Numbered from the stretch's first letter, positions 44,729 to 53,552 are shown. The stretch: 64,000 nt of DNA from Candidatus Methanoperedentaceae archaeon GB37 (GCA_905171695.1 LR991653.1:834258-898257), one strand, 5' to 3'. Numbers and translations are program-made. The notes: generated by a model from the letters alone, not told the origin.

Positions 44729-46060
44729 GTGCGCGTCGTGATCGTTGGTGGTGGTGAGGCTGGTTATCATGTGGCTAAGAGCCTCTCAGAGAAGAATGAT
44801 GTTGTGGTAATTGAGAAGCGGTCGGATGCGTGCGAGCGTCTTGGTATGCTTGACGTGCAGGTGATGCATAGGAATGGCGCTGATATCAGGGTTCTGAAGG
44901 AGGCTGGTGTCAGGAAGGCTGATCTTGTTGTTGCGATGACTGGGGTGGATGAGATTAACATTCTTGTCTGTATGGGTGCAAAGTTGATCTCTAAGGGTGT
45001 GAAGACGATCGCGCGGGTGAGCAATCCTGATTATATTGACAAGCCTGTTGATCATCGTGAGGAGCTTGGGATGGATGCGTTGATCTGTCCTGAGCTCTCT
45101 CTTGCCCGTGAGATTGCTCAGGTGGTCTCGATCCCTTCTGCGTTGGACGTGGGCGATTTTGTTGACGGCAAGGTTAAGATGATGGAGTTTGTCGTGAAGG
45201 AAGATCATGAGATTGCTGGTAAGAGGCTTAGAGATGCTGATCTTCCTGATAATTGTATTATAACCGGGATATTCAGGGGTAGGAAGCTGTTGATACCCCA
45301 TGGCGATGATGTGGTGCAATTGGGTGATAGGGTCGTTTTGGTTGGTAGGAGTGAGATGATTGACGTTCTGCAGGCGAGCGTTGGCTTGGGGTGGAGAGGG
45401 AGGGAGCAGAAGATATTGATCGTGGGTGGGGGTGATGTTGGTTTCTATCTTCTTAAGGAGCTAACGAAGGCGAGTTATGATATTACAATTATGGATCGCA
45501 ACAAGGATCGGTGTGCCATGCTCGCTGAATGCTTCCCAGGTGTTCTTGTGATACATGGTGATGGGACCGATCTCCAGTTGCTCGAGGAGGAGGATCTCTT
45601 GAAGAAGGATGTGGTGGTCTCGGTCACTGATCGGGATGAGACGAATCTGCTCTCATCACTACTTGCAAAGGAGCTTGGTGTCGGGAAGGTGATATCAAGG
45701 ACGGAGCACACCGAGTACGCTCCACTCTTTGAGATGGTTGGTGTTGATGTGGCTATCAACCCTATACTTGCGACTGTGAATGAGGTGATGAAGTTCACAA
45801 TGCAGGTTGGTATCAGTTCTATTATAAATCTTGAGGGTGAGAAGGCAAACTTGATCGAGATAACAGCGAGAAAGGGTAGTAAGGTTATCGACAAGCCGCT
45901 CGAGGATATCAGGTTTCCGAAGGATGCTATTGTCTGTGTTATCGTAAAGGGTAGCAGGGTGATCGTTCCCTCTGGAAAGGACACTATAGAGGCAGGGGAT
46001 AAAGTGGTGATCTTCAGCCTGCCGGGTGCTGTTGGAGCGGTTGAGAAACTCTTCAAATAA
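44729..46060 (+). CDS. trkA: Trk potassium uptake regulatory NAD-binding protein
   Basis: This is a 443-residue product from GTG 44729, chosen because AGGTGG lies 6 nt upstream and the protein then opens with RVVIVGGGEAGYHVAKSL; a longer frame from 44702 lacks a ribosome site. Two RCK units in tandem: Rossmann 1 (GGGEAG), TrkA-C 1, Rossmann 2 (KILIVGGGDVGFYLLKELTK), TrkA-C 2. This full-length double arrangement is that of TrkA, which gates TrkH by binding NAD(H)/ATP. The TrkH gene follows after 22 nt. Confidence 0.94.
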   Translation: MRVVIVGGGEAGYHVAKSLSEKNDVVVIEKRSDACERLGMLDVQVMHRNGADIRVLKEAGVRKADLVVAMTGVDEINILVCMGAKLISKGVKTIARVSNPDYIDKPVDHREELGMDALICPELSLAREIAQVVSIPSALDVGDFVDGKVKMMEFVVKEDHEIAGKRLRDADLPDNCIITGIFRGRKLLIPHGDDVVQLGDRVVLVGRSEMIDVLQASVGLGWRGREQKILIVGGGDVGFYLLKELTKASYDITIMDRNKDRCAMLAECFPGVLVIHGDGTDLQLLEEEDLLKKDVVVSVTDRDETNLLSSLLAKELGVGKVISRTEHTEYAPLFEMVGVDVAINPILATVNEVMKFTMQVGISSIINLEGEKANLIEITARKGSKVIDKPLEDIRFPKDAIVCVIVKGSRVIVPSGKDTIEAGDKVVIFSLPGAVGAVEKLFK

Positions 46061-46082
46061 AATATCTTCAAGTAAAATAAAT

Positions 46083-47519
46083 ATGAATTATAAATCGGTT
46101 TTCGGTGTGATAGGCGAACTCCTGATCATGCTCGGAGTACTGATGCTCCTCCCACTTGGAGTCGCTATCTACTATAGGGAGCACGAATCGGTCACGATAT
46201 TTGGAGTGACAGCGATCTTCACATGCCTCGTCGGAGCACTTCTCTCGGTCGCACTCAGGCATGGGATTGAGTTCAGGCGGCGTGAGAGCTTTGCAATTGT
46301 GGCTCTCGGATGGCTCATCGTCACCATCTTCGGAGCTCTGCCGTACATTCTCTTCAATCTCCAACCGGTTGATGCCATCTTTGAGTCGATGGCAGGGTTC
46401 ACAACAACAGGCTCAACGATACTCACAGACATCGAGTCTCACACTCGAAGCCTCCTCTTCTGGCGGAGTCTCACGCAATGGCTTGGCGGCATGGGTATCA
46501 TAGTGCTTGTGCTCGCCATTGCACCAGGTCTTGGGATTGCTGGACGACAGCTCTTCACGGCAGAGACACCAGGCCCTGTATCTGACAAACTGACCCCTCA
46601 CCTGAAAGAGACTGCGAAGATCCTCTGGATAGCATACGTCTCGCTATCGATCGTTGAGATGGTCGCACTCAAGCTTGCAGGTCTTCCACTCTACGATGCC
46701 GTGACAACAACATTCTCGACGATGGCAACCGGTGGTTTCTCGCCACGCGCTGATAGCATAATGGCATACCAGAGTCCAATTGTGGAGGTGATCGTGCTCG
46801 TCTTCATGTTCATAGCAGGTGCAAACTTTGCACTCCACTACAAGACCCTTTTAATGGATAGAACGAGCCTCTTCAGGGATCGTGAGTTTCAGGTATACAC
46901 CCTTCTCTTGGCTTGCGCATCACTCCTAATCTCGTTACACCTAACGTCCACCGGGTTGAGTCTCACTGACTCGATGCGGCTTGGCAGTTTTCAGACGGTC
47001 TCGATCATGACCACGACCGGGTTTGCAACTGCTGACTTCAACCAGTGGGGAGATCTTTCACGAACGATACTTTTCATGCTCATGTTCGTCGGGGGGTGTG
47101 CTGGTTCGACCGGTGGTGGGATGAAGGTCGTGAGAGTATCACTCGCCTTCAAGCATGGTTCAAGAGAGCTCTTCAGGGCGATTCACCCGCACGTCGTTAA
47201 GCCTGTCCGCTTCGGTGGAAAGGTGATCTCAGGCGAGATACTCTACTCGGTCTTCGCGTTCATCACACTCTACATCTTCGTCTTTGTGATAAGCACAATC
47301 ATACTCTCAAGCCTCGGAATCGATTTTATAAGTAGCCTCAGTGCCTCTGCAACAACACTTGGAAACGTTGGACCAGGCTTTGGAATAGTAGGACCCATGT
47401 CAAATTACGGAAGCCTGCCTATAATCGGCAAGATCGTGTTAATCCTTAACATGTGGATAGGCAGACTCGAGGTGATAACAGTCCTCGTGCTATTCACACC
47501 AGAGTTCTGGAAGAGATAA
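46083..47519 (+). CDS. trkH: Trk potassium transporter membrane subunit
   Basis: The ~478-residue product starts at ATG 46083, which gives a short cytoplasmic N-terminus. It has ten or so membrane helices with the four selectivity-loop repeats of the Trk/Ktr family: ESMAGFTTTGSTILTD, TTFSTMATGGFSPRADS, TVSIMTTTGFATADFNQW and ATTLGNVGPGFG, plus GGCAGSTGGGMKVVR between. It imports K+ with TrkA as partner. No clear Shine-Dalgarno is visible; coupling to trkA is probable. Confidence 0.94.
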   Translation: MNYKSVFGVIGELLIMLGVLMLLPLGVAIYYREHESVTIFGVTAIFTCLVGALLSVALRHGIEFRRRESFAIVALGWLIVTIFGALPYILFNLQPVDAIFESMAGFTTTGSTILTDIESHTRSLLFWRSLTQWLGGMGIIVLVLAIAPGLGIAGRQLFTAETPGPVSDKLTPHLKETAKILWIAYVSLSIVEMVALKLAGLPLYDAVTTTFSTMATGGFSPRADSIMAYQSPIVEVIVLVFMFIAGANFALHYKTLLMDRTSLFRDREFQVYTLLLACASLLISLHLTSTGLSLTDSMRLGSFQTVSIMTTTGFATADFNQWGDLSRTILFMLMFVGGCAGSTGGGMKVVRVSLAFKHGSRELFRAIHPHVVKPVRFGGKVISGEILYSVFAFITLYIFVFVISTIILSSLGIDFISSLSASATTLGNVGPGFGIVGPMSNYGSLPIIGKIVLILNMWIGRLEVITVLVLFTPEFWKR

Positions 47520-47576
47520 AAACCCTATGTAATAATCCCTAAATGCCATGCCTCTCTATAGGGTGTTAAGTGAAAC

Positions 47577-47590
47577 TCGGCTTGGCGGTT
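47577..47590 (+). repeat. Left inverted repeat flanking the restriction-modification pair
   Basis: TCGGCTTGGCGGTT matches, in inverted orientation with one mismatch, the sequence at 50029-50042 directly after the endonuclease gene. The inverted pair brackets exactly the AT-rich insert. GTTAAGT, a GTTRRRY-type core, lies just upstream at about 47565-47571. Confidence 0.65.
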
Positions 47591-47641
47591 TAACAAAGGA
47601 TTTAAAAACTAAATAAGATATACTATAATGGGGAGATGAAA

Positions 47642-49048
47642 ATGCTATACGATGCCCAACAAAAAACCTTGTTTGGAATAAGAAATTCGCAACAGGGATA
47701 CTTGGAACTTATCAACAAAAAATATAATTTCCAAGAGACTATTAAAATCTTAGATAAGATAGATTGGGATTTTAAAGATTTTACAACTCAATATCTTACA
47801 CACACATTTCATTCTTATCCTGCAAGGTTTATACCTCAGATACCTCTAACTTTCATCAAATTATTTACAGAAGAAAAAGAAACTGTTTTAGACCCAATGT
47901 GTGGTTGTGGAACAACATTAGTAGAAGCATTTTTGAATAACAGAAATTCCATAGGTAATGATTTCAATCCGCTTGCAGCTTTGATAAGTAAAGTAAAAAC
48001 CACATTAATTGATGAAGGTGAGTTTAGATATTTTAACAAAAAATTAGGTATAATGAAACGATACTTAGATTTGGATTATAGAAGAATTGATGAAAGAATC
48101 AATAATCTTCCTAACAGAAAGATGAGTAAGATTTTTAATAGGGTTGTAATCTCAAAATTAGAGGCAATCCGTGAGACTTTATTAGAAGTAAAAGAAGAAG
48201 GACACAAAGATCTATTTGATTTTGGGAGAGTTGCTTTATCATCAACAATCTGGTCATTAGTTGAAAATGGGAATGGGATTGATGTTGACAACCTATTTCT
48301 GAAAAAAGTGAAATCTATGCAGAATGAATTAAAAAAAATGTCTAAGATTGTCAAAAATATCCCGGAAGTAGAGGTAATTTGTGGTGATGCAAGGAAATTA
48401 GAAGTTGAAACTAACTCAGTAGATCTAATAGTAACTTCTCCACCTTATGTAAATGCTTTAGATTATTACAGAGTTCACATGTATAATATGCTCTGGCTCG
48501 GAATGGACTTTGATTTATTTAGAAAACACGAAATTGGGGGTCATTCTCATTTTATAATCAACAGATTTAGATTGCTTTCCGAATACCTAGGAGATATGCT
48601 CCGCTCAATGATAGAGATGAACAGGGTTCTTAAAAAAGATAAATTATGTGTAATAGTGGTAGGTAATTCCAGCTTAGAATATGAATTGATTGAAAGCCAT
48701 AAATTTTTTGCAGAGATGGGTGAAAAAATAGGCTTTAAACCGATAAATTCAATCTTTAGGAATATTGACAAAACAAGGAAATATACAAGTGCAGATATAG
48801 GAAAGATTGATGATGAATATATCCTTGTACTGCAGAAAACAGATGATACTACAGTTTCTGCAGATGATGATAATTTTATTGCTGAAGTTGTAAGAGAGCA
48901 AATGATAAGATTTAGAGAACAAATAAAAAAGGTTCAAGGAACTTCGATTAGAGGTAGAAAACCAACAAAAGAAAGATTGTTGAAGAATATTGATAAGATA
49001 AGTGAAGCGATACAAACTATACCTGAAGATATTAAAATAAAGAGGTGA
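47642..49048 (+). CDS. Type II DNA methyltransferase (N4-cytosine/N6-adenine class)
   Basis: The ~468-residue product starts at ATG 47642 (GGGGAG 6 nt upstream; an ATG two codons earlier is possible). The SAM-binding motif is VLDPMCGCGTTLVEAF (about residue 85), then the catalytic motif IVTSPPYVNALDYYRVH (about 260). The S-P-P-Y form is typical of N4-cytosine methylases, with the SAM motif preceding it. A target-recognition stretch lies between. The gene is distinctly AT-rich compared with the trk and pilin genes on either side. It is followed after 4 nt by the cognate endonuclease. Confidence 0.9.
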   Translation: MLYDAQQKTLFGIRNSQQGYLELINKKYNFQETIKILDKIDWDFKDFTTQYLTHTFHSYPARFIPQIPLTFIKLFTEEKETVLDPMCGCGTTLVEAFLNNRNSIGNDFNPLAALISKVKTTLIDEGEFRYFNKKLGIMKRYLDLDYRRIDERINNLPNRKMSKIFNRVVISKLEAIRETLLEVKEEGHKDLFDFGRVALSSTIWSLVENGNGIDVDNLFLKKVKSMQNELKKMSKIVKNIPEVEVICGDARKLEVETNSVDLIVTSPPYVNALDYYRVHMYNMLWLGMDFDLFRKHEIGGHSHFIINRFRLLSEYLGDMLRSMIEMNRVLKKDKLCVIVVGNSSLEYELIESHKFFAEMGEKIGFKPINSIFRNIDKTRKYTSADIGKIDDEYILVLQKTDDTTVSADDDNFIAEVVREQMIRFREQIKKVQGTSIRGRKPTKERLLKNIDKISEAIQTIPEDIKIKR

Positions 49049-49052
49049 AAAT

Positions 49053-50027
49053 ATGAAAAAGCTAATCAGTAAAATAATTCATTCGATACTTACAGGTCAA
49101 GATTATCGAACCTATGTTTTAGCAACAATAAATCAGAGATTTATTGATAAAGCACAAGAACTAACTTCTGAGATATTTGAATATAAGAAAAGGGGCGATA
49201 ATTGGCTTGAAAAACTCTTAGATGACACATATAAGAAGAAAGGAAAAGAGAATAAGTTTAAACTCCTATGGTTTGGTGGATTAAATGACAAGACCGTGAA
49301 GAATATGACCGGGGGCACCTCCAAAAAAGAAGTATGTTTAGATTTGGGAAAGAAAAATATAGAAGCTTTAAGGCTGTTATTAAAAGAATTTGAAAGTAGT
49401 AAGAACTTATATCAGATCAAAATAATAATCAAAAAAGATGATGAACAAGTTGAATTGGATGATGTAGAGAGTTTATTTTTTGTCAATATAATTTCAGCAA
49501 TGAAATTAACAATTCAAGGCGGGGCTTGGAGTGAAGTAGGTAAAAAGACCGAAAAAGGTTTGTTATTTACAATTTTTCAATTACTGCAAGTGCCAGAGGA
49601 TGATTATGTTTTAATATTTGATGAAATGAAGAAAAAGGGATTGGTTGAGAATAGAGAAATAGATGCAATAGTTTTCAATAGAGATAAAGAACCCCTAACA
49701 GTTGAGTTAAAATTACTTGGAATTGGAAATCCAGAAATTGGTGACGAAGCGCTTGCCAGAAAAGTAGATTTATTTTTGATTGATAGGCTAACAGAAATGA
49801 TGAAGAGAGAATCCGAAAAAATAGGAGTTAAAGTAATTGAATTTAGACAAGAAAACCCTCTTACAGAGATTTATAAGTTTCTTACTTCAAAGAATGTGAA
49901 TTGTAGTCCACCAGAGAAAATGACATCAAAACAGTTAGAAGATAGGATAGAGAAGATAATAGAAGAGTGGAGAGAATCAAAAGAGGAACTAAGAATCATT
50001 AAGAAGTTGAAAGAATGGACAAAATAA
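49053..50027 (+). CDS. Type II restriction endonuclease, CfrBI-like
   Basis: The 324-residue product has GAGGTGA before ATG 49053. Resembles the CfrBI endonuclease family in layout: GGAWSEVGKKTEKGLLFTIFQLL in the middle and a PD-(D/E)xK-like core with REIDAIVFNRDKEPLTVELKLLG (D, then E-x-K) followed by ARKVDLFLIDRLTEM. The C-terminus is a charged helix. If the family call is right the site may be CCWWGG, the CfrBI specificity; that is extrapolation. The adjacency to the methylase strongly supports the restriction function even if the family is wrong. Confidence 0.8.
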   Translation: MKKLISKIIHSILTGQDYRTYVLATINQRFIDKAQELTSEIFEYKKRGDNWLEKLLDDTYKKKGKENKFKLLWFGGLNDKTVKNMTGGTSKKEVCLDLGKKNIEALRLLLKEFESSKNLYQIKIIIKKDDEQVELDDVESLFFVNIISAMKLTIQGGAWSEVGKKTEKGLLFTIFQLLQVPEDDYVLIFDEMKKKGLVENREIDAIVFNRDKEPLTVELKLLGIGNPEIGDEALARKVDLFLIDRLTEMMKRESEKIGVKVIEFRQENPLTEIYKFLTSKNVNCSPPEKMTSKQLEDRIEKIIEEWRESKEELRIIKKLKEWTK

Positions 50028-50028
50028 T

Positions 50029-50042
50029 AACCACCAAGCCGA
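50029..50042 (-). repeat. Right inverted repeat flanking the restriction-modification pair
   Basis: AACCACCAAGCCGA is the reverse complement of 47577-47590 with one mismatch. It begins at the stop region of the endonuclease gene and leads into a G/C-richer 120-bp segment unlike the AT-rich insert. Confidence 0.65.
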
Positions 50043-50085
50043 ACTCTGCGGCAATTTCGTTGCTTTGCCTCGCTTACGCTCGGTC

Positions 50086-50165
50086 ATTTAACAGCAGATA
50101 AAAGGGAAATCAGAGATTTTCCCAAATTGCCTTCGGCAACTTTTTTTATCCGCAAAACGTTATGT
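50086..50165 (+). other. attC-like structured segment at the end of the RM insert
   Basis: It begins ATTTAAC (an RYYYAAC-type box, 50086-50092) and ends GTTATGT (near GTTRRRY, 50159-50165). Inside, GATAAAA (50097-50103) pairs with TTTTATC (50144-50150), enclosing two small hairpins (GGGAAATC/GATTTTCCC and TTGCC/GGCAA). The paired outer boxes, inner boxes and variable loop recall integron attC sites. One end base departs from consensus and no integrase is seen, so this is a hypothesis. The right core overlaps the stop codon of the convergent pilin-like gene. Confidence 0.35.
50127..50147 (+). terminator. Stem-loop with T-tract after the RM genes
   Basis: TTGCC-TTC-GGCAA followed at once by C and seven T residues has the form of an intrinsic terminator. 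It is in the right place to end the RM transcript. Confidence 0.6.
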
Positions 50166-50894
50166 GATCTCTACATCGACGACGTGGACTGCGACTATGA
50201 CCCGTGTCTCGTTTCGAGTGGCTGAGAGTCCTGTCTCTGTCAGACTTGTTGTTGTGAAGCCTGTTTCGTTCAGGTAGTTGCTCCATTGTTGTGGGTAGGT
50301 GGTGTTGATCTGGAGTGTGAGGTTGACCGCGGTGTCTGTGATATTTGTGGTGGTGGTGTTGTGCTCCATCCTTATTGTGGCGACTCCTTTTCCGCCCACC
50401 GATCCCCTTCCGTTTATCGATATCACGCTGATCGTGGTGAAGTTTGTGTCTTCCATTGTAGTGCTGTAGATGTGGGGGTGTGAGACCATCACCTTTCCAC
50501 CTGGATAGGTCTTCCAGACGCCCCCGTTTTCGTATGTTAGCACTCGCTCATCTTTCAGGTATTTGATCTCTCCTGTCTGACAGGATAAGGATGGCTGTGG
50601 TGTGCCGTTGTAGTATACTGTGATATTTGAGTCGTTGGTGGTTGAGATGGTTGTGTCGTGGAGTTTTATCTTCAGGTTCTTGAGTGGGACCTGGTCGAGT
50701 GCTACTCGTTTCATGTTGCTCTGCAGGACGATGAAGCTCTGCTCTGTGCTCTCAAAGACGTTTGCTGCCATGTTTGATTGGAGCTGTGGGTAGCCCATCG
50801 CGTATATGAGGCTCATTGAGAGTATCACTATCCCGAATATGAAGATGAAACCTATGGTCTCGGTGACTCCGTCTTCGTCAGCTTCTCGAATCAT
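50160..50894 (-). CDS. Pilin-like secreted protein (fifth of five)
   Basis: The 244-residue product begins with a short charged leader and one hydrophobic helix (DGVTETIGFIFIFGIVILSMSLIYAMGY), as in archaeal pilins. A beta-rich, N-x-T/S-rich ectodomain follows (NITVYYNGTPQP, HNTTTTNITDTAVNLTLQINTT). It resembles the DUF7289-type proteins of haloarchaea. It is last in a five-gene overlapping operon; its start overlaps the previous gene by 17 bp. The function is probably structural in a pilus-like or surface filament. The coding strand is strongly A/C-rich. Confidence 0.65.
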   Translation of the reverse strand: MIREADEDGVTETIGFIFIFGIVILSMSLIYAMGYPQLQSNMAANVFESTEQSFIVLQSNMKRVALDQVPLKNLKIKLHDTTISTTNDSNITVYYNGTPQPSLSCQTGEIKYLKDERVLTYENGGVWKTYPGGKVMVSHPHIYSTTMEDTNFTTISVISINGRGSVGGKGVATIRMEHNTTTTNITDTAVNLTLQINTTYPQQWSNYLNETGFTTTSLTETGLSATRNETRVIVAVHVVDVEIT

Positions 50895-51321
50895 AATTTA
50901 TCCTGTGTTCGGGTGTGCTGCTCATTGCCGTCCCGTTTATGGGAATTGTCTCGGTTATGCCGCTCATCGTGACGCTGACACTCTTGTCAGATACGATGGA
51001 TGCAACCTCTATTATCTGGTCTGTTGTTGACGAGTCCGCGTTGATTGCGTATGCCTCGCCCCCGACTGTGGAAGGAACCATGTACTCGGTCTCTATCTCT
51101 CCGTTCTCTGGAGCTATGAGATAGATGTCTGTGATCATGGTGCTGATCATATTCCCGATATCTCTGAACTCATCCTCCACCACAACCTCGCTCGGCTCTG
51201 CTATAAGCATCTCATCTGCACTGAGGTGAACAACCATGAAGAAACAGAAGAATATGGATGAGAAGATGATGTACCCGATCATAACAGAGAAGGCATCCTC
51301 AGAAGAGAGAAGCAGTCTCAC
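50878..51321 (-). CDS. Pilin-like secreted protein (fourth of five)
   Basis: The 147-residue product has one N-terminal hydrophobic helix after LLLSSEDAF (SVMIGYIIFSSIFFCFFMVVHL), then an ectodomain with VEDEFRDIGNMISTMITDIYLIAP. It resembles the haloarchaeal DUF7266-type minor-pilin-like group. Start and stop overlap its neighbours by 4 and 17 bp. Confidence 0.6.
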   Translation of the reverse strand: MRLLLSSEDAFSVMIGYIIFSSIFFCFFMVVHLSADEMLIAEPSEVVVEDEFRDIGNMISTMITDIYLIAPENGEIETEYMVPSTVGGEAYAINADSSTTDQIIEVASIVSDKSVSVTMSGITETIPINGTAMSSTPEHRINYDSRS

Positions 51322-51776
51322 ACTCCCACCTCCACGATAACAGGCTCCGCTGCGTAAAAGGTGGTTCCATCGTTGTAGGTGATGTTCAACTTCAGGGTAT
51401 CGATCTCTGTGGGGTTTGTAGAGTTCCAGACAACATCCGAGAGCGTGATATTCACGGTACTGCCATGGGCGGAGTAGAGGATCTCCACCTGGGAACTGTA
51501 GTTCAGAATGAGAGGTGTCAGGTTTGCAAGCACGCTCTCATTGCTCGTGTTGTTGAGGCTGTATGCGAGCATTGCCGAATTCTTCGCTGCAGCGCGTGCA
51601 TCTGCCACAAGTTCCCGTATCTCGTCCTTTGGGAATTCAAGGACGGCGTTTGCCGAGTGATAACCTGTTGTTGCAGCCTGATTCATGAAGACTGCAACCG
51701 CGATGAGTGAGATTGAGACGGTGAGTCCTGAGAGGACGATCCACTGTCCGCTCGTATCTTCCATCAGACCTGCCAT
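51318..51776 (-). CDS. Pilin-like secreted protein (third of five)
   Basis: The 152-residue product has the N-terminal helix WIVLSGLTVSISLIAVAVFMNQAATTGYHSAN with a pilin-like small-residue pattern, a helical neck (KDEIRELVADARAAAKNSAML) and a beta-rich end (TVNITLSDVVWNSTNPTEID). It resembles the DUF7261-type group. The start overlaps the previous gene by 13 bp. The helix-neck-head layout fits a pilin subunit. Confidence 0.6.
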   Translation of the reverse strand: MAGLMEDTSGQWIVLSGLTVSISLIAVAVFMNQAATTGYHSANAVLEFPKDEIRELVADARAAAKNSAMLAYSLNNTSNESVLANLTPLILNYSSQVEILYSAHGSTVNITLSDVVWNSTNPTEIDTLKLNITYNDGTTFYAAEPVIVEVGV

Positions 51777-52288
51777 GCTATGAGCCTCACCTCCACGACC
51801 CGAATCTCGTTCTCAGATATGCTCCAGTTGCCGCCTGCTGCCTCAACTATCTCGTTGGAAAGCGTTACGAGCCGCCTTGCAACAACAGAGTCTTCTGTGG
51901 GTGTGCCATGGATGATTGCGTGCCTCACCGTGAGTTCTCCATTCTCAACGTATGCAAGATCCACATTGTAGACAAGAGACGGCAGGAGCTCTTCAAGCTC
52001 GCTGTCAAGCACTTCAAGATTGTTGCTCCCATCAGGCGTTGCCTCGCTCGTCGGATCCCATGCTGCAACAGACTCTGAGAGGTTGCATTCGATCGCTGTA
52101 TCAGGGGCAGAGTCGAGAACCACGAGTGCGTCTGACGCGATCTCTTGGAGTTGGACATCAAGTGATAGCTCGCTCTGGGGCGTGATTATAACAGTACTCT
52201 CTGTTACGAGGAGTGCCGTCATCGTCATCAGGGCTGCTGCAGCGAACCCCTCGATCGTGTGGATCTGAGCATCCTCGTTCACCGCCAC
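51764..52288 (-). CDS. Pilin-like secreted protein (second of five)
   Basis: The 174-residue product has one hydrophobic N-terminal helix (TIEGFAAAALMTMTALLVTES), then LDVQLQEIASDALVVLDSAPD and an acidic, helical-to-beta head. IHTIEGFAAA is the kind of start seen in DUF7288-type haloarchaeal proteins. It overlaps the first gene by 10 bp. Confidence 0.6.
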   Translation of the reverse strand: MAVNEDAQIHTIEGFAAAALMTMTALLVTESTVIITPQSELSLDVQLQEIASDALVVLDSAPDTAIECNLSESVAAWDPTSEATPDGSNNLEVLDSELEELLPSLVYNVDLAYVENGELTVRHAIIHGTPTEDSVVARRLVTLSNEIVEAAGGNWSISENEIRVVEVRLIAWQV

Positions 52289-53253
52289 ACCTCCACTGTG
52301 AGACGTGCCGGCTCATAGAGTGGCTCAACGTTCTCTGAGTAGTTGGTGTAGGGTGGGGGTACTGGTGTGAAGCTTATATTGACAAACTCAAGTCCAAGCG
52401 TATAGGTGGTGGGAGCTGGGAAAAGAGTGTAGTTGAAGCTTAGTCGTAGTGTATCGGTACTGTTCAACGATATTGGAACGGTCGCATCGACGAACTCGCT
52501 GGTGTTTGTTCTCTTGTATGCGGCGTAGTTTGAGGATGTGATGTTCACGCCGTCCAGTGTTGCATTCTTGAACTCTGGACTTGTTCCTGTGACGTTGAAA
52601 TCAGTTATCTGTATTGTCACGTTGTCACTCTGGAGTCCACTAACGTTTATTTTTGCTATATTACTGGAGGAAGCTGTGAGTTCGTCTGCATCAAAGCACG
52701 CTACGCTCCCGGTCTCGACTAGCACCACTCGCGTGACTTTATATATGTCTGCTGCAACTGGTGGTGTCTCTCCGAAGGTTGCTCTTGTGCCGTTTAATAG
52801 AAGCGGCGCACTGTTCTCTGTGATCGTGATGTTGTATCCATACTCTACGTGTGCGCCGCTAACATTATCGTAGAGCCCGAGTCTTGTTGTGATCTCTTCG
52901 CGGTCAAGCTCCATCATCGAGAGTATCTTTAGACGCGCGAGGAAGTTCACTTCATCGGTTAGCCGTGTGCTGGTGGTGGTGTCTCTTGCAAGTCCCAGTC
53001 GTCTGATATTCTCGGTGTGGTTCTCCCAGTTTGTGCCGTTGTGGGTGTTGTTGCTCCACCAGCCAGGATCCTCAACAAGGATGCTTGCAGTGCGGTAGGC
53101 TACAGAGCTGAGGCTGCTGCCTCCAGAGGATGATGATGCGAATAGCCCAGGTATGAACTGTACCATAAAGGCGAGTGTGAGCATGAAGATCGATATCCCA
53201 AGCAGAAAGTCGATTCCAATCTGCCCACCATCATCACTCATCATAATTAGCAT
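52279..53253 (-). CDS. Pilin-like secreted protein (first and largest of five)
   Basis: The 324-residue product starts MLIMMSDDGGQIGIDFLLGISIFMLTLAFMVQFIPGLF, a pilin-like leader and helix. A long N-glycosylation-rich ectodomain of alternating beta strands follows. It resembles the DUF7287-type group. In-frame ATGs at 53253, 53244 and 53241 are all possible; a TATA box at 53272-53279 implies an almost leaderless mRNA. No pilus ATPase or platform gene (PilB/PilC type) is in the window, so secretion machinery must lie elsewhere. Confidence 0.65.
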   Translation of the reverse strand: MLIMMSDDGGQIGIDFLLGISIFMLTLAFMVQFIPGLFASSSSGGSSLSSVAYRTASILVEDPGWWSNNTHNGTNWENHTENIRRLGLARDTTTSTRLTDEVNFLARLKILSMMELDREEITTRLGLYDNVSGAHVEYGYNITITENSAPLLLNGTRATFGETPPVAADIYKVTRVVLVETGSVACFDADELTASSSNIAKINVSGLQSDNVTIQITDFNVTGTSPEFKNATLDGVNITSSNYAAYKRTNTSEFVDATVPISLNSTDTLRLSFNYTLFPAPTTYTLGLEFVNISFTPVPPPYTNYSENVEPLYEPARLTVEVWR

Positions 53254-53271
53254 AATTATATTACATCATGA

Positions 53272-53279
53272 TATAAAAA
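53272..53279 (-). promoter_or_regulatory. TATA box of the pilin-like operon
   Basis: Minus-strand TTTTTATA is centred 20-25 nt upstream of the first start codons. It predicts a leaderless or near-leaderless transcript. Confidence 0.5.
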
Positions 53280-53420
53280 GATGGTGTTACAAATAGAATG
53301 AATACCACAAGCTCACTCTTGAGCTAGACAGGAGAACGAGACAGGAGAACGCTTGGGAGAATACAGGCTCTTGAGAAAAATAAAAATAAAATTTGTAATG
53401 AATAAGACGAGTTCTTTCTA

Positions 53421-53552
53421 TTAATTGGTGGCTATACCAGTTGCACCATAGGCACTGCCCGATGTTCTGATATCTGTTGAGCCACAGCTAGGGCACTTTG
53501 TCTCATCACTATACCATACTCTTCCACACTTTCTACAATAACTTCTTCCCAT
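53421..53552 (-). CDS. 43-residue zinc-ribbon protein
   Basis: The frame from ATG 53552 to TAA 53421 reads YCRKCGRVWYSDETKCPSCGS, a CxxC-x12-CxxC zinc ribbon, then a Gly/Ala/Ser/Thr tail. GGAGGG at 53561-53566 (8 nt before the ATG) and a TATA-like box at 53603-53612 (minus-strand CTTATATATG) give it complete expression signals. Role unknown; such ribbons often bind nucleic acid or scaffold other subunits. Confidence 0.75.
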   Translation of the reverse strand: MGRSYCRKCGRVWYSDETKCPSCGSTDIRTSGSAYGATGIATN

